A DNA stretch of 38,668 bases from Myxococcaceae bacterium. GTDB taxonomy: Bacteria; Myxococcota; Myxococcia; Myxococcales; Myxococcaceae. Under the pieces are notes generated by a model. That model was not told where the DNA came from. It was given only the letters and a program-made list of their open reading frames with translations, and searched no databases. Below are positions 7,424-15,859 of this stretch, in pieces. A program made the position numbers and the translations under genes. The stretch is taken from the NCBI GenBank assembly GCA_004173515.1, contig SECN01000022.1, positions 1 through 38,668 of the forward strand, given 5' to 3'. Every line of letters starts with the position of its first letter. The stretch's first letter is position 1.

Positions 7424-8909
7424 GGCGGCCTCCAGGGGACGTAGGGTCTTCAAGGGGGATCCAGAAGATGAAGGTGGCTCCAGGCCCGGGCCTGTCCGCG
7501 AGCGACAGCTCGCCTCCATGGGCGGTGATCATCTCTCGCGCGATGGCGAGGCCCAGCCCCGTGCTGCGGCGCCCGCCCACCTCCAGGCTCGCGAAGGACC
7601 GGAAGATCCACTCGCGCGCGTGCGCGGGCACGCCGGGGCCCTGGTCCGCGACGGACAGCTGGACCGCGGGCACCAGGGTGGCGGCGCCAGGGCGCTTGCG
7701 GCTCACCAGCTCACAGGTGATGCGCACCGTCTGGCCCGCGCTGGAGACCGCGATGGCGTTGCTCACCAGGTTGGACAGGGCGCGCTCGACGAGAGGATCA
7801 TCCATGGGCGCGCGCACGGGCTTCGGGGCCGCTTCGTACACCAGCTGTACCTTGCGCTCGTCCGCTTCGAAGGCGAGGTCCTGGAGGACGTTCTGGACGA
7901 TCTGGTCCACCGAGGCCCCGGCATTGCGCTGCAGCGGCTGGCCGGACTGCACGCGCGACAAGTCCAGCACGGAGGTCACCATGCGGATCTCACGCTCGCA
8001 CGCCGCCTGGGCCAGCTTCACCACGCGGGCCTGCTGCGGCGTCAGGGGGCCCGTGCTGCCATCGCCCAGGAGCGAGAGGGCTCCGCGCACGCGGGCCAGC
8101 GGCGTGCGCAGGTCGTGGGACACCGAGGCCACGAACGCGCTCTTGAGCTGATCCAGCTCCGCCAGGCGCCCCCGCATGCGGTCCAGATCCAACGAGAGCG
8201 CGCGCAGCTCCTCGGGCCCTCGCAACGGGGGCAGGGGGCTGAAGTCACCCTGGCCGATGCGGCGCGCATGCGTGGAGAGCAGCGCCACCGAGTTCGACAC
8301 CGCGCGCGCCTGCGCGATGGCGAGCGCTCCCGCGGCGAGGATGCCCAGCAGGCCGAAGAGTCCGCCGGAGCGCAGCGCCGCCGACGCGATGGCGCGCGCG
8401 TGGTCCTCCTTCGCCTGGATGGCCATGCGCATGTCCCGCGTGCGCTCGGACCACACCGTGGTGAGGGATTCATCCAACTGCAGCCGCCGCTCCCGCAGGG
8501 GAAACGACAGCATCGACTCACAGGTGCCGGCCTGCTCCAACTGCAGGGCGTACCGCACATAGTCCTGGGCGCTCGCGCGGAAGCCCGCATCGAGCTGCGC
8601 CGTGCCGGCGCCGAGCGCGGTCTGGAGCACCTGGCGGGCGCTGGCGACAGCGCGGTGCACGGCGGGCGCGCTGCTGTCGCGCTGCTCGCAGGCCACCACG
8701 CCTCGCCGCACCGCCAGCTCGAGCGCCCAGGCCGCGACGTACACGCGCTGCTCCTGCTCGAAGGACGCGAGCTCCTGCTGGCGCACGCTCGCCACCAGCT
8801 CGTGGGTGCGCATGAGGCCCACGGCCATCTGTGAGAACGCCGCCACCAGCAGCGCGGTGACCACCGCGTAGGACAACAGGAGCCGGGAGCGCAGTCGAAG
8901 CACCAACAT
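7413..8909 (-). CDS. Membrane sensor histidine kinase
   Basis: I start at ATG 8909 (MLVLRLRSRLLL); a TTG nine bases upstream is possible. The 498-residue protein has one membrane helix at residues about 8-32, a helical extracytoplasmic sensor of about 145 residues containing three cysteines, a second helix (about 183-203, LFGLLGILAAGALAIAQAR), a HAMP-like linker (RIGQGDFSPLPPL), a HisKA domain with phospho-His265 (SVSHDLRTPL), and an HATPase with N-box NLVSNAI, DQGPGVP and GLGLAIARE. It phosphorylates the regulator encoded immediately downstream (overlapping genes, one transcript). The ligand is unknown; the divergent SulP transporter suggests an anion-related or envelope signal, which is inference. 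Confidence 0.92.
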   Translation of the reverse strand: MLVLRLRSRLLLSYAVVTALLVAAFSQMAVGLMRTHELVASVRQQELASFEQEQRVYVAAWALELAVRRGVVACEQRDSSAPAVHRAVASARQVLQTALGAGTAQLDAGFRASAQDYVRYALQLEQAGTCESMLSFPLRERRLQLDESLTTVWSERTRDMRMAIQAKEDHARAIASAALRSGGLFGLLGILAAGALAIAQARAVSNSVALLSTHARRIGQGDFSPLPPLRGPEELRALSLDLDRMRGRLAELDQLKSAFVASVSHDLRTPLARVRGALSLLGDGSTGPLTPQQARVVKLAQAACEREIRMVTSVLDLSRVQSGQPLQRNAGASVDQIVQNVLQDLAFEADERKVQLVYEAAPKPVRAPMDDPLVERALSNLVSNAIAVSSAGQTVRITCELVSRKRPGAATLVPAVQLSVADQGPGVPAHAREWIFRSFASLEVGGRRSTGLGLAIAREMITAHGGELSLADRPGPGATFIFWIPLEDPTSPGGRLDT

Positions 8910-8962
8910 GGCGCGCAATCTAACGCGCTTCCCTGGGCGCGCCCGTCACTTCGCACGGCCGT

Positions 8963-9022
8963 CTGTCGGCCCCGACAGTGTCGGTCCGAGCCGACAGGGG
9001 CGCTGAGGGGATGGACCGACAG
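8963..9022. promoter_or_regulatory. Clustered CCGACA/TGTCGG inverted repeats, candidate activator binding sites
   Basis: CTGTCGG (8963-8969), two bases, CCGACAG (8972-8978) form a near-perfect 16-base palindrome. TGTCGG (8979-8984) and CCGACA (8991-8996) form a second with a 6-base spacer, and a fifth half-site CCGACA lies at 9016-9021. This sits between the divergent kinase and SulP genes, about 60-120 bases upstream of the SulP start, where an NtrC-type activator would bind. Confidence 0.55.
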
Positions 9023-9051
9023 CGGGGGACGCCGCACTCGGGCGCGGCGTC

Positions 9052-9067
9052 TGGCACGACAACTGAA
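9052..9067 (+). promoter_or_regulatory. Weak sigma-54-type promoter candidate for the SulP gene
   Basis: TGGCACG at 9052-9058 is a perfect -24 element; ten bases after its GG the -12 element would be GA rather than GC, so it is degenerate. Transcription would begin very close to the ATG at 9082. It is worth listing only because an NtrC-type regulator and palindromic sites lie directly upstream. Confidence 0.3.
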
Positions 9068-9081
9068 AGACGCCGTCGTCC

Positions 9082-10857
9082 ATGCGTTCGACGACCGTTT
9101 TCTCCAAGCGACCTTTCTGGACCCAGCGTGCGGGCGAGCTCATCCAAGGCTGGCGCGAGATGGTGCACCCCAGCAGCCTGCCAGCCGATGCGGCCGCCGG
9201 CTTGAGCGTGGCGTGCGTGGCACTGCCTCTCAACGTCGCGCTCGCGACCGCGGCGGGACTGCCCGCGAGCGTGGGGCTCGTCTCCGGTGTGGTGGCCGGC
9301 ATCGTGGGCGGACTGCTCAGTGGCAGCCGCTTCCAGGTCACGGGCCCGGAGGCGGCGCTGCTGCCCCTGGCCGCGGCCATCGTGGCGGCGCATGGGGCCG
9401 CGGGCCTCGCCATCGCCACGGTGCTCGCGGGCACCATGCAGGTGGTGTTGGGGCTCGTGCGCGCCGGGCGGTTCGCGCGGCTCATCCCCCGGCCGGTGGT
9501 GATGGGCTTCACGGTGGGCATCGGGCTCCTGCTGCTCAACACGCAACTGCCGCGGCTGTTCGCGGTGGAGGACACGCACAGGGATGCCCTGGCGCTCGTG
9601 ATGCAGCGCAACTGGGGCGGGCACGTGGGCTGGCTCGGGGTCGCCGCCGGAGCCCTCACGGCGCTGGCCATGTTGACCCTGCCCCGGTTGCACAAGCGCA
9701 TCCCCGCGGTGCTCGTGGGGCTGACGCTCGGCACCGGGCTCATGGTCTGGCTCGGGGCGGGCTACGACGCGGTGGGCGCCCTGCCGCGCTCGCTGCCCAT
9801 GCCGACGCTGCCGTCCTTCGAGGGCGTGCACCTGGAGGGACTCCTGCCGGCGGCTTTGGGACTCGCGCTGCTGGCATCGCTCGGCTCGCTGCTCGCGACG
9901 AGCTCGCTCGATGCGCTCACGGGTGCGCGCACCCACAGTGACCTGGACCAAGACCTGGTCGCGCAGGGGTTGGCCAACATCGCGGCGGGACTGTTCGGCG
10001 GCTTCCCGGTGATGGGCGCCATCGTTCGCGCCAGCGCGTCCATTCAGGCGGGCGCGCGCACCCGCGCCGCCTCCGTCATGCATGCACTGTGGCTCTTCGT
10101 GGCCATGGCGCTTCTCGCGCCGCTGGTGGCGCGCATCCCCATTGCCGCACTCACCGCCATCCTGCTGGTTGTGGGGGTGCGGCTGCTCAACCTGGAGGGC
10201 CTTGTTGCCATGTGGAATCAGTCCAAGTCGACGTTGAGCGTGGTGCTCGTCACCGCGCTGGGCATTGCCGTGTTCAATGTGTTCGCCGGCATCGGGGCCG
10301 GGCTCGCGCTGGCGACCCTCCTCTACGTGCGGCGCCATGGTGCCCTGCGGTTGGAGGTGCAGCGGGTGACGGATGTGTCGCAGTTGCAGCGCAACCTGCA
10401 CGTGCAGGTCCCGGAGCTGCCCCACGTCCCCCAGGCGTTGGATCTCCTGGTCGCGCGCGTGGGCGGGCCCATCCTGTTCATCAACCACATCAAGCTCTAC
10501 GACCTGCTCGACGGTCCGCCCTGGGCGAAGCTCGTGGTCGTCGACCTGTCGCGTGTGTCGCTCGTGGACGCGGCCGGTGTGGCGACGCTCAAATACCTGG
10601 CGGAGTTCCTCTCCGTGCGCGGCGCGCACCTGGCCCTGGTGAAGGTGCCATCCCAACTGGAGGCCGCGCTCGAGCCGCTCGCGCAACACCTGCTCGAAGC
10701 GCGGATGCATGGCTCGGTCGAGGAGGCGCTCCTGGGGGCGGGCCTCGTGCAGCCTCTCGCGCCGCCCGTGGAGCCCGCGCATGCGTTTCTGCCGGAGGGA
10801 GGCCATGTCCCTGTCGAGGGGCAGGGCTGGCGCGGAGCCGTCGAGGAGCGCCGCTGA
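9082..10857 (+). CDS. SulP/SLC26-family anion permease with STAS domain
   Basis: The 591-residue protein has the SulP fold: about 10-12 membrane segments in residues 30-415, the family opening block (DAAAGLSVACVALPLNVALA), the conserved GSRFQVTGPEAALLPL stretch equivalent to the SulP 'GP' signature, and NIAAGLFGGFPVMGAIVRASA, which matches the SulP 'G...GG.P....I.RS' motif. A cytoplasmic STAS domain (about 440-560) contains LVVVDLSRVSLVDAAGVATL. Family members move sulfate, bicarbonate or dicarboxylates; the substrate cannot be told from sequence. About 35 extra residues follow the STAS domain. It is transcribed away from the histidine kinase/NtrC pair and may be their target. Confidence 0.92.
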   Translation: MRSTTVFSKRPFWTQRAGELIQGWREMVHPSSLPADAAAGLSVACVALPLNVALATAAGLPASVGLVSGVVAGIVGGLLSGSRFQVTGPEAALLPLAAAIVAAHGAAGLAIATVLAGTMQVVLGLVRAGRFARLIPRPVVMGFTVGIGLLLLNTQLPRLFAVEDTHRDALALVMQRNWGGHVGWLGVAAGALTALAMLTLPRLHKRIPAVLVGLTLGTGLMVWLGAGYDAVGALPRSLPMPTLPSFEGVHLEGLLPAALGLALLASLGSLLATSSLDALTGARTHSDLDQDLVAQGLANIAAGLFGGFPVMGAIVRASASIQAGARTRAASVMHALWLFVAMALLAPLVARIPIAALTAILLVVGVRLLNLEGLVAMWNQSKSTLSVVLVTALGIAVFNVFAGIGAGLALATLLYVRRHGALRLEVQRVTDVSQLQRNLHVQVPELPHVPQALDLLVARVGGPILFINHIKLYDLLDGPPWAKLVVVDLSRVSLVDAAGVATLKYLAEFLSVRGAHLALVKVPSQLEAALEPLAQHLLEARMHGSVEEALLGAGLVQPLAPPVEPAHAFLPEGGHVPVEGQGWRGAVEERR

Positions 10858-10895
10858 CGGGGCGGCCGCTTGGGCCTCCTTGGGATGCACGCCGG

Positions 10896-10920
10896 CCCTT
10901 GCCACGCTCGGTGGCAGGGG
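10896..10920. terminator. Hairpin between convergent genes
   Basis: CCCTTGCCAC (10896-10905) pairs with GTGGCAGGGG (10911-10920) around a 5-base loop, with one T-G pair. It lies between the convergent ends of the SulP and zinc-finger genes. No T-run follows, so termination is plausible but not proven. Confidence 0.45.
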
Positions 10921-10939
10921 CTAGGTGCCTGGGGCGCGC

Positions 10940-11266
10940 TCAGGGGGCTGAGTAATGCACCGACGGCGACTCATCTGGAAAGGTGGGGATCCGCTCGAGG
11001 AGCTGCTTGTCCACGAAGCACCAGGCCCAGTCTTCCCCAGGCTCGAAGGATTTGATGACCGGGTGGGCGCTGGCGTGGAAGTGCCCGGTCGCGTGGCGTG
11101 ACGGCGAGTCGTCGCAGCAGCCCACGTGCCCGCACGTCAGGCACAGCCTGAGGTGGACCCATTCACCCCCGTCCCTCAGACACTCGACACATCCGTGACC
11201 GCTGGGGTGGCTGGGAGCCTTCCGGTGATGCGCGGTCTCTTCCAGGTGGGAACATGCCTTCTTCAT
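10940..11266 (-). CDS. UBP-type zinc-finger protein
   Basis: The 108-residue protein starts at ATG 11266 (MKKACSHLEE). Its metal ligands follow the ZnF-UBP pattern: C5/H7, C26-x2-C29, C42-x2-C45, H47, C50, then H58, H62, H64 and H68, with the typical GHGCVECL, CLTCGHVGCCD and HATGHFHASAHPVIKSF blocks and a final WCFVD. In eukaryotes this fold binds the ubiquitin C-terminus; in bacteria stand-alone copies are of unknown function and are often found next to, or fused with, thioredoxin-reductase-like flavoproteins. That is the arrangement here: the gene begins 68 bases after the stop of the cNMP/flavoprotein gene and is probably co-transcribed with it. Confidence 0.88.
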   Translation of the reverse strand: MKKACSHLEETAHHRKAPSHPSGHGCVECLRDGGEWVHLRLCLTCGHVGCCDDSPSRHATGHFHASAHPVIKSFEPGEDWAWCFVDKQLLERIPTFPDESPSVHYSAP

Positions 11267-11334
11267 GGCTTGCGCTCCGTGTGAGGGCCTCCAGCTGAAG
11301 GCCCCAGGTGTCGAACATGGGGAGATGAGAGGGC

Positions 11335-13086
11335 CTATCGCAATGCGTCGGGCGGCCCCTGCGTGCTGGCGCGTCGGGCTCCGGACGCACGGGTGGACGC
11401 CAGGCAGGAATGCAACTGCGCCACCACGGCCGAGCCCTCGCCGATGGCCGCGCCCACCCGCTTGACGGAGTCCGAGCGCGCATCGCCGATGGCGAAGACG
11501 CCGGGCAGGGTCGTCTCCAACGCGAACGGTGCCCGCCCGGTGGCCGCCCAGGCCTCCGCATGGAGTGGCTGCTCGCCGGGCGCCACGCCCGTGCGCACGA
11601 ATCCCTTCGCGTCCAGCGCGACACCGCAGCCCGCCAGCCAATCCGTGGCCGGGTCCGCCCCGATGAAGAGAAACAGATGACGCACCTCGTGCTCCTCCTC
11701 GCGCCCGCTGGGCAGGTGCCGCCAGCGCACATTGCTCAGGCCCCGTTCGTCCGAGCCCGCCAGCGCCACGACCTCCGTCTCCAGCAGCAACTCGATGCGA
11801 GGGGACGCGGCCAGGCGCTCGACGAGGTAGCTGGACATGCTCGCGGCGAGCTCCGGGCCCCGCACGAGCACGCGAACCCGACGCGCGTGGTTCGCGAGGA
11901 ACACGGCCGCCTGGCCCGCGGAGTTGCCACCGCCGACGAGCACGACCTCCTCGCCGTCGCACATGCGCGCCTCGATGGGGCTGGCCCAGTAGAAGACCCC
12001 ACGGCCTTCGAACCGGGCGAGGTTCTCGAGCGCGGGGCGGCGGTAGCGTGCGCCGCTGGCCACCACCACGGTCCGCGTGCGCACCTTGCGCCCGTCGGTC
12101 AGCTCGAGCGCGAGCGGCGCATCAGGGTCCGCGCAGCGCAGGGTGGCGACCTGCGCCGGGATGGCCATCTCCACGCCGAACTTCTGCGCCTGCACATAGG
12201 CGCGCGCGGTGAGCGCCTGACCGGTGATGCCCGTGGGAAAGCCCAGGTAGTTCTCGATGCGCGAACTCGCGCCCGCCTGCCCGCCGAAAGCCCGCTGATC
12301 CAGGACGAGCACCCGCAGCCCTTCGGAGGCCGCGTACACGGCGGTGGCGAGCCCCGCGGGCCCCGCCCCCACCACGGCGACGTCATAGTGCGTCTCGAAG
12401 GCCCCCTCCGGAAGCAGGCCGAGTGTTCGGGCAAGGGCGCTCTCCGAGGGGTTCTTCAAGACCGAGCCATCGGGGCACACCACGAGCGGAAGCTCCTCCA
12501 CGCGGGGCGCGTAGCGCTCGATGAGTGAGGCCGCCTCGCCCCCCTGCTCCGGGTCCAGCGCGAGGTACGGGTGGCCGTTGCGCGTGAGGAAGCCTTCCAG
12601 GCGGACCCTGCCCGCGTTTTCAGGAGGGCCCACCAGGACCGGGCCCCCCGCACCGGTTTCGAGAAGGCCCACGCGGCGCAGGATGAGGGCGCGCATGATG
12701 CGTTCGCCGAGGTTCGCCTCCGCCACCATCAGCGCGCGCAGCCGTTGCGGAGAGATGACCAGCACCTCCACCTCGCCCACCGCGTGAGCGTCGACGAGCG
12801 AGGGGCGGCCGGAGAGCTGGGCCACCTCACCCAGGAACTGTCCCGGGCCCTCCTCGACGATGAGGATGGAGTTCCCCAGGCCATCGCGCCGGGAGATGGC
12901 CACGCGGCCCCGGACGACCACGAACATCCCAGGGCCCGGTTGCCCGGCCGCGACGAGGCACTCCCCATCACGGGCGTGCCGGACCTCACCGAAGCGCAGC
13001 ATGTGCTCCTGGTCCCGGGCATCCAGGGTGGGGAACATCTGGGCGCGGCGCGACTCGAGGTCTGGGGACAAGGGAGCGGGAGTCAT
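11335..13086 (-). CDS. Cyclic-nucleotide-binding / thioredoxin-reductase-like flavoprotein fusion
   Basis: Starting at ATG 13086 (MTPAPLSPDLESRRAQMF), the 583-residue protein has three parts. Residues about 15-140 are a cyclic-nucleotide-binding domain (GMFVVVRGRVAISRR, PGQFLGEVAQLSGRPSLVDA). About 155-230 is a short thioredoxin-like segment (LPLVVCPDGSVLKNPS) with a single Cys. The rest is a thioredoxin-reductase-fold flavoprotein with FAD motif VVGAGPAGLA, NAD(P)H motif VGGGNSAGQAA and the FAD tail GVFAIGDARSDSVKR. Where thioredoxin reductase has CxxC this protein reads YWASPIEARMC, so it cannot do classical dithiol exchange. It may pass electrons from NAD(P)H under control of a nucleotide. 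Followed by the UBP zinc-finger gene. Confidence 0.9.
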   Translation of the reverse strand: MTPAPLSPDLESRRAQMFPTLDARDQEHMLRFGEVRHARDGECLVAAGQPGPGMFVVVRGRVAISRRDGLGNSILIVEEGPGQFLGEVAQLSGRPSLVDAHAVGEVEVLVISPQRLRALMVAEANLGERIMRALILRRVGLLETGAGGPVLVGPPENAGRVRLEGFLTRNGHPYLALDPEQGGEAASLIERYAPRVEELPLVVCPDGSVLKNPSESALARTLGLLPEGAFETHYDVAVVGAGPAGLATAVYAASEGLRVLVLDQRAFGGQAGASSRIENYLGFPTGITGQALTARAYVQAQKFGVEMAIPAQVATLRCADPDAPLALELTDGRKVRTRTVVVASGARYRRPALENLARFEGRGVFYWASPIEARMCDGEEVVLVGGGNSAGQAAVFLANHARRVRVLVRGPELAASMSSYLVERLAASPRIELLLETEVVALAGSDERGLSNVRWRHLPSGREEEHEVRHLFLFIGADPATDWLAGCGVALDAKGFVRTGVAPGEQPLHAEAWAATGRAPFALETTLPGVFAIGDARSDSVKRVGAAIGEGSAVVAQLHSCLASTRASGARRASTQGPPDALR

Positions 13087-13255
13087 GATCGTGCCCAAAG
13101 CATGGGCATGGGACGCACGGACGACATGATCACGGACATCGTGCATTTTCGTGCACTGGGCGTTGCCCGCTTCCGTGGATCCAGGCGCTTGCGTGCCTCC
13201 TTCCACACTGCCACAGGGTCAGATGGCGGCAGGGCCTTGAGGAGGACCCACGGTC

Positions 13256-13702
13256 TCACTCCTCGCCCGCGAAGGCTCCGAGCAGGTCTTCGATGACGGC
13301 CCGGGCTGTCGCGTCCGTGGCGTCGGCGGTCACCCACACGAGCAGGTCGCCGTTGACGGTTCCGTCGCCCTGCAGGCCCTGGGGCACGTGTGCCTTCAGC
13401 CAATCCTCCGCGACACGCGCTTCCTTGTAGTTGTTGAACAGGTAGACCGACGCCCGGACCGAACTCGACGTCCAGCTCCGGCCGAAACCCGCCTGGGCGC
13501 CAAGGTCCTGGACCGCGAGCGCGGGCTCGGCCGGTGAGAGCTCCGCGCTGCCCGCGCCATGGCGCAACAGTGCGTCGCCGCGTCGGAGAGAGGGATCGTT
13601 CAGGTTCACGGGGCTCCTGGGCGGTGGGCCGCCGGCACACGCGCACAGCAGCAGCGTGAAGAGCAGCGCGAGGCGGGCAGACAGCGTGAGCGGGGTTCGC
13701 AT
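13256..13702 (-). CDS. Small lipoprotein of unknown function
   Basis: I start at ATG 13702 (MRTPLTLSARLALLFTL), which gives a proper lipoprotein signal (LLLCAC, lipidated Cys22). The 148-residue product continues with a Pro-rich spacer (GGPPPRSPVNLNDPSLRRG) and a small alpha/beta domain (SVRASVYLFNNYKEARVAEDWL, later GDLLVWVTADATDATARAVI) that resembles no family I know by name. It lies 32 bases downstream of the MazF-type gene stop on the same strand and may share its transcript. The C-terminus is acidic. Confidence 0.65.
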   Translation of the reverse strand: MRTPLTLSARLALLFTLLLCACAGGPPPRSPVNLNDPSLRRGDALLRHGAGSAELSPAEPALAVQDLGAQAGFGRSWTSSSVRASVYLFNNYKEARVAEDWLKAHVPQGLQGDGTVNGDLLVWVTADATDATARAVIEDLLGAFAGEE

Positions 13703-13734
13703 GGGCTCCTGCGAGGATACCCTGGACGCCTGCC

Positions 13735-14109
13735 TCATGGCTGGCGGTCAAAGAATGACGCCTGCTGGAAACGCATTCCGGCGAGGACCTGCTCGATCCG
13801 CTCGTCGGACAGCGTTCCGATGTATCCACCCAGCCGCGTCTTCTCGACCGACGACACCTGCGAGACGATCACGACACTCTGCCTGGGCAACTGGCCTTCA
13901 CCTGCGTCGAGGAGCACGTTGCCGGGCTCGTTCATCCGCTTCAGGTTCGAGGTCAATGCACAGACAATCACGGTGTGGATGCGCGAGCGGTTGAACACAT
14001 CGTCCTGGACCACCACATGGGGGTGGGTGATGGGAGGAATCGAGCCCCGCGATTCATCCGGCTCCACCCAGAAGAGGTCCCCCCGATGGATGGCTGTCTT
14101 CGTTTCCAT
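13735..14109 (-). CDS. Solitary MazF/PemK-family endoribonuclease toxin
   Basis: From ATG 14109 (a GTG four codons upstream is possible) the 124-residue protein has the MazF/PemK layout: HRGDLFWVEPD at the start, HPHVVVQDDVFNRSRIHTVIVCALTSNL in the core (the conserved strand ending in a Thr-Ser), and LPRQSVVIVSQVSSVEKTRL near the end. MazF enzymes cut single-stranded mRNA at short motifs in the cytoplasm. No antitoxin-sized gene lies directly up- or downstream: the upstream neighbour (100 bases away) is a DUF2378 protein and the downstream one a lipoprotein. Myxobacteria are known for an orphan MazF whose partner is encoded elsewhere; whether this is that gene cannot be decided here. Confidence 0.85.
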   Translation of the reverse strand: METKTAIHRGDLFWVEPDESRGSIPPITHPHVVVQDDVFNRSRIHTVIVCALTSNLKRMNEPGNVLLDAGEGQLPRQSVVIVSQVSSVEKTRLGGYIGTLSDERIEQVLAGMRFQQASFFDRQP

Positions 14110-14209
14110 GGCGGCACCCACCGGCGTTCACTGGCTTCCCGCTGGACTCCTACCCCAGAGCGGTGGTCGGGCAAAGCCCTCCGCTCCGGGGGGAGCCAGG
14201 GGCGGTGTC

Positions 14210-14752
14210 TCAGGCTTCCCAGCGCACGCGGTAGGCGCAGGCGTGACCGTCGAAGTCGAAGGGCTCCACCTTCAGGTTCCGGGCCCCCGCCTTCGTCAGG
14301 CCCGCCTCGATGATGCCCTGCAGGTAGCCCGGGTTCCCGTTGCACTCACTGACCCGGATGACGTGGTGCGCGGGCCCCTGGGTCTCCAGTTCGGTCTTCT
14401 GGTAGTTGTTCACGGTGGCGAAGCTCTCCCGGATGCGGACGACGACCCGCTCCGGACCGAAGATGGGCCACATCGACACGAGCGCCTTGCCCAGCAGCGT
14501 CTGCTCCACGCCCTGGATGATGCCGATGCCAAGCTGTCGGTAGCCCTCGGACGCCTCGGCCCCCGGATGCAGGTGCTGGGCGGTGATCCGCAGGACCTCG
14601 GCGAAGACCGCTCGGGGCGTGTTCCGGGGAATCGGCACGTCGAGGTCCAGACCCGCGTCTCGCAGTTTGTTCTTGAGGTCTGGCGTGAGACGTCTGCCAA
14701 TGGAACGGAAGAGTCCTTCAATCGTATGCCGATAGACAATCTCTTCACTCAT
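14210..14752 (-). CDS. DUF2378 (TIGR02265) myxobacteria-specific protein
   Basis: The 180-residue cytoplasmic protein opens MSEEIVYRHTIEGLFRSIG and contains KLRDAGLDLDVPIPRNTPRAVF, GYRQLGIGIIQGVEQTLLGKA, and the FATVNNYQKTELETQGPAHH block followed by NPGYLQGIIEAGLTKAGARN. These match the paralogous family I know as DUF2378, present in many copies in Myxococcales and of unknown function. Its length is normal for the family. A GGGGGATG lies just upstream of the ATG. It may head the transcript that continues through the MazF-type gene, though the 100-base gap allows a separate promoter. Confidence 0.85.
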   Translation of the reverse strand: MSEEIVYRHTIEGLFRSIGRRLTPDLKNKLRDAGLDLDVPIPRNTPRAVFAEVLRITAQHLHPGAEASEGYRQLGIGIIQGVEQTLLGKALVSMWPIFGPERVVVRIRESFATVNNYQKTELETQGPAHHVIRVSECNGNPGYLQGIIEAGLTKAGARNLKVEPFDFDGHACAYRVRWEA

Positions 14753-15070
14753 GTGACATCCCCCCGGTCACGGCGTCCCAACCCGCCGTGTGGAAAGAAG
14801 CGTAGCGCATGCCCTCCGGAGACGCGCAAGGCAGCGCCCCGCGGGCCGTTCAATCCTCCTTGAATACCAGTGATACCTTGGAAGAGCCGAGCCTTGCGTG
14901 TGCCCGCTGTATCGCGCGCTTCGCACTGCCTCCCGGGTTTCGCGCCCCCCAGCGGATGAAAACAGTGACGCGGTCTCTTTCCGGGGGCGCTCCCTCTACA
15001 TCGCGGTGCGTCCAAGAGATGGGTGGAAGCGGGCACACCCATTGCTGTGTTCGTTTCCCAGGAGGCGTTC
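14753..15070. other. Intergenic region, 318 bp
   Basis: Divergent promoter region between the DUF2378 gene and the lipoprotein gene at 15071. Apart from a good ribosome site (AGGAGG at 15059-15064) for the latter, I see no recognisable element and no convincing small gene. Confidence 0.5.
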
Positions 15071-15838
15071 ATGAACCCGCTTCGCGTCAGCGTCGTCGCA
15101 GGGGTCCTCGCACTCGTGTCCACCGGTTGCACCACCACGCTGTACAAGTCGAATCAGGTCAGCGCTCCGCTCCTGCGGGAGCAGGGGGAACTCAAGGGCA
15201 GCATCGGCCCCGGCAACGTGCAGCTGGCGTGGTCACCACGCGCGGGCGTGGGTTTGCTCGCCAATGGCTATTACGAGTCCTACGAAGAAGGGCGGCGCGA
15301 CGCGAACGGGCTGCTCGCGGAGGTCGGCGGAGGCGTCTACGGTCGCTTCCTGGAGAACGCGGTGTGGGAGGCCTACGGCGGCGTGGGCTACGGGCGCTCC
15401 ACTGCCAGTGATCAACTCGACGCGGGGGGAGGGGCCCTGCGGGATGTCGGCTTCACGGCGCGGGGCGTGCGGGCGTTCGTGCAGCCGAACCTGGGCTATG
15501 TCACGCCCTACTTCGAGGTTGGAGGAAGCCTTCGCATGTCCGCCGTGAAGTACCTCGCCTTGGATGTGGAGGGCTATACGGAATCAGAGCGTGCGCGGGA
15601 GTTCCTCGGGGCCGAGCAGGTGAAGGACCCCGTGTGGCTCTTCGCGGAGCCCGCGCTGACGGCGAAGGTGGGCTACAAATGGGTGAAGGCCTTCGTGCAG
15701 CACACGTGGACGCTCAAACTGGGCGGCGACGCGCTTCCCCATGAGGAAGACACCACCGTGGTCGGGCTCAGCGTGGACGTGGCGGACTGGTACAACGACT
15801 TCCGGTGGAGCCCCGGGGCGTCTTCCGCCAGCGATTGA
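15071..15838 (+). CDS. Outer-membrane lipoprotein, beta-rich, unknown function
   Basis: AGGAGG lies 6 bases before ATG 15071. The 255-residue protein has a lipoprotein signal (VLALVSTGC, Cys20). The mature part is rich in alternating Gly/aromatic strands (GLLANGYYESYEEG, AVWEAYGGVGYGRST, LGYVTPYFEVGGSL, AKVGYKWVKAFVQHTWTL) ending WYNDFRWSPG, which looks like a small beta-barrel or transporter-like OM protein with an N-terminal lipid anchor. Similar 'TTLYKSNQVSAPLL' openings occur in myxobacterial lipoproteins of unknown role. Convergent with the next gene, with only 21 bases between the stops. Confidence 0.7.
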   Translation: MNPLRVSVVAGVLALVSTGCTTTLYKSNQVSAPLLREQGELKGSIGPGNVQLAWSPRAGVGLLANGYYESYEEGRRDANGLLAEVGGGVYGRFLENAVWEAYGGVGYGRSTASDQLDAGGGALRDVGFTARGVRAFVQPNLGYVTPYFEVGGSLRMSAVKYLALDVEGYTESERAREFLGAEQVKDPVWLFAEPALTAKVGYKWVKAFVQHTWTLKLGGDALPHEEDTTVVGLSVDVADWYNDFRWSPGASSASD

Positions 15839-15859
15839 GGGGGCTGGGCCAGGAAGACC

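Noticed and set aside
8920..10905. 661-codon open frame on the minus strand, opposite the SulP gene
   Set aside because: Its product is dominated by Arg, His, Gln and Gly, as expected for the reverse of a GC-rich gene, and the plus strand encodes a clear permease.
14107..14752. A hidden antitoxin gene upstream of the MazF-type gene
   Set aside because: The only well-formed frame there is the DUF2378 protein; the 100-base gap is too small for a usual antitoxin.
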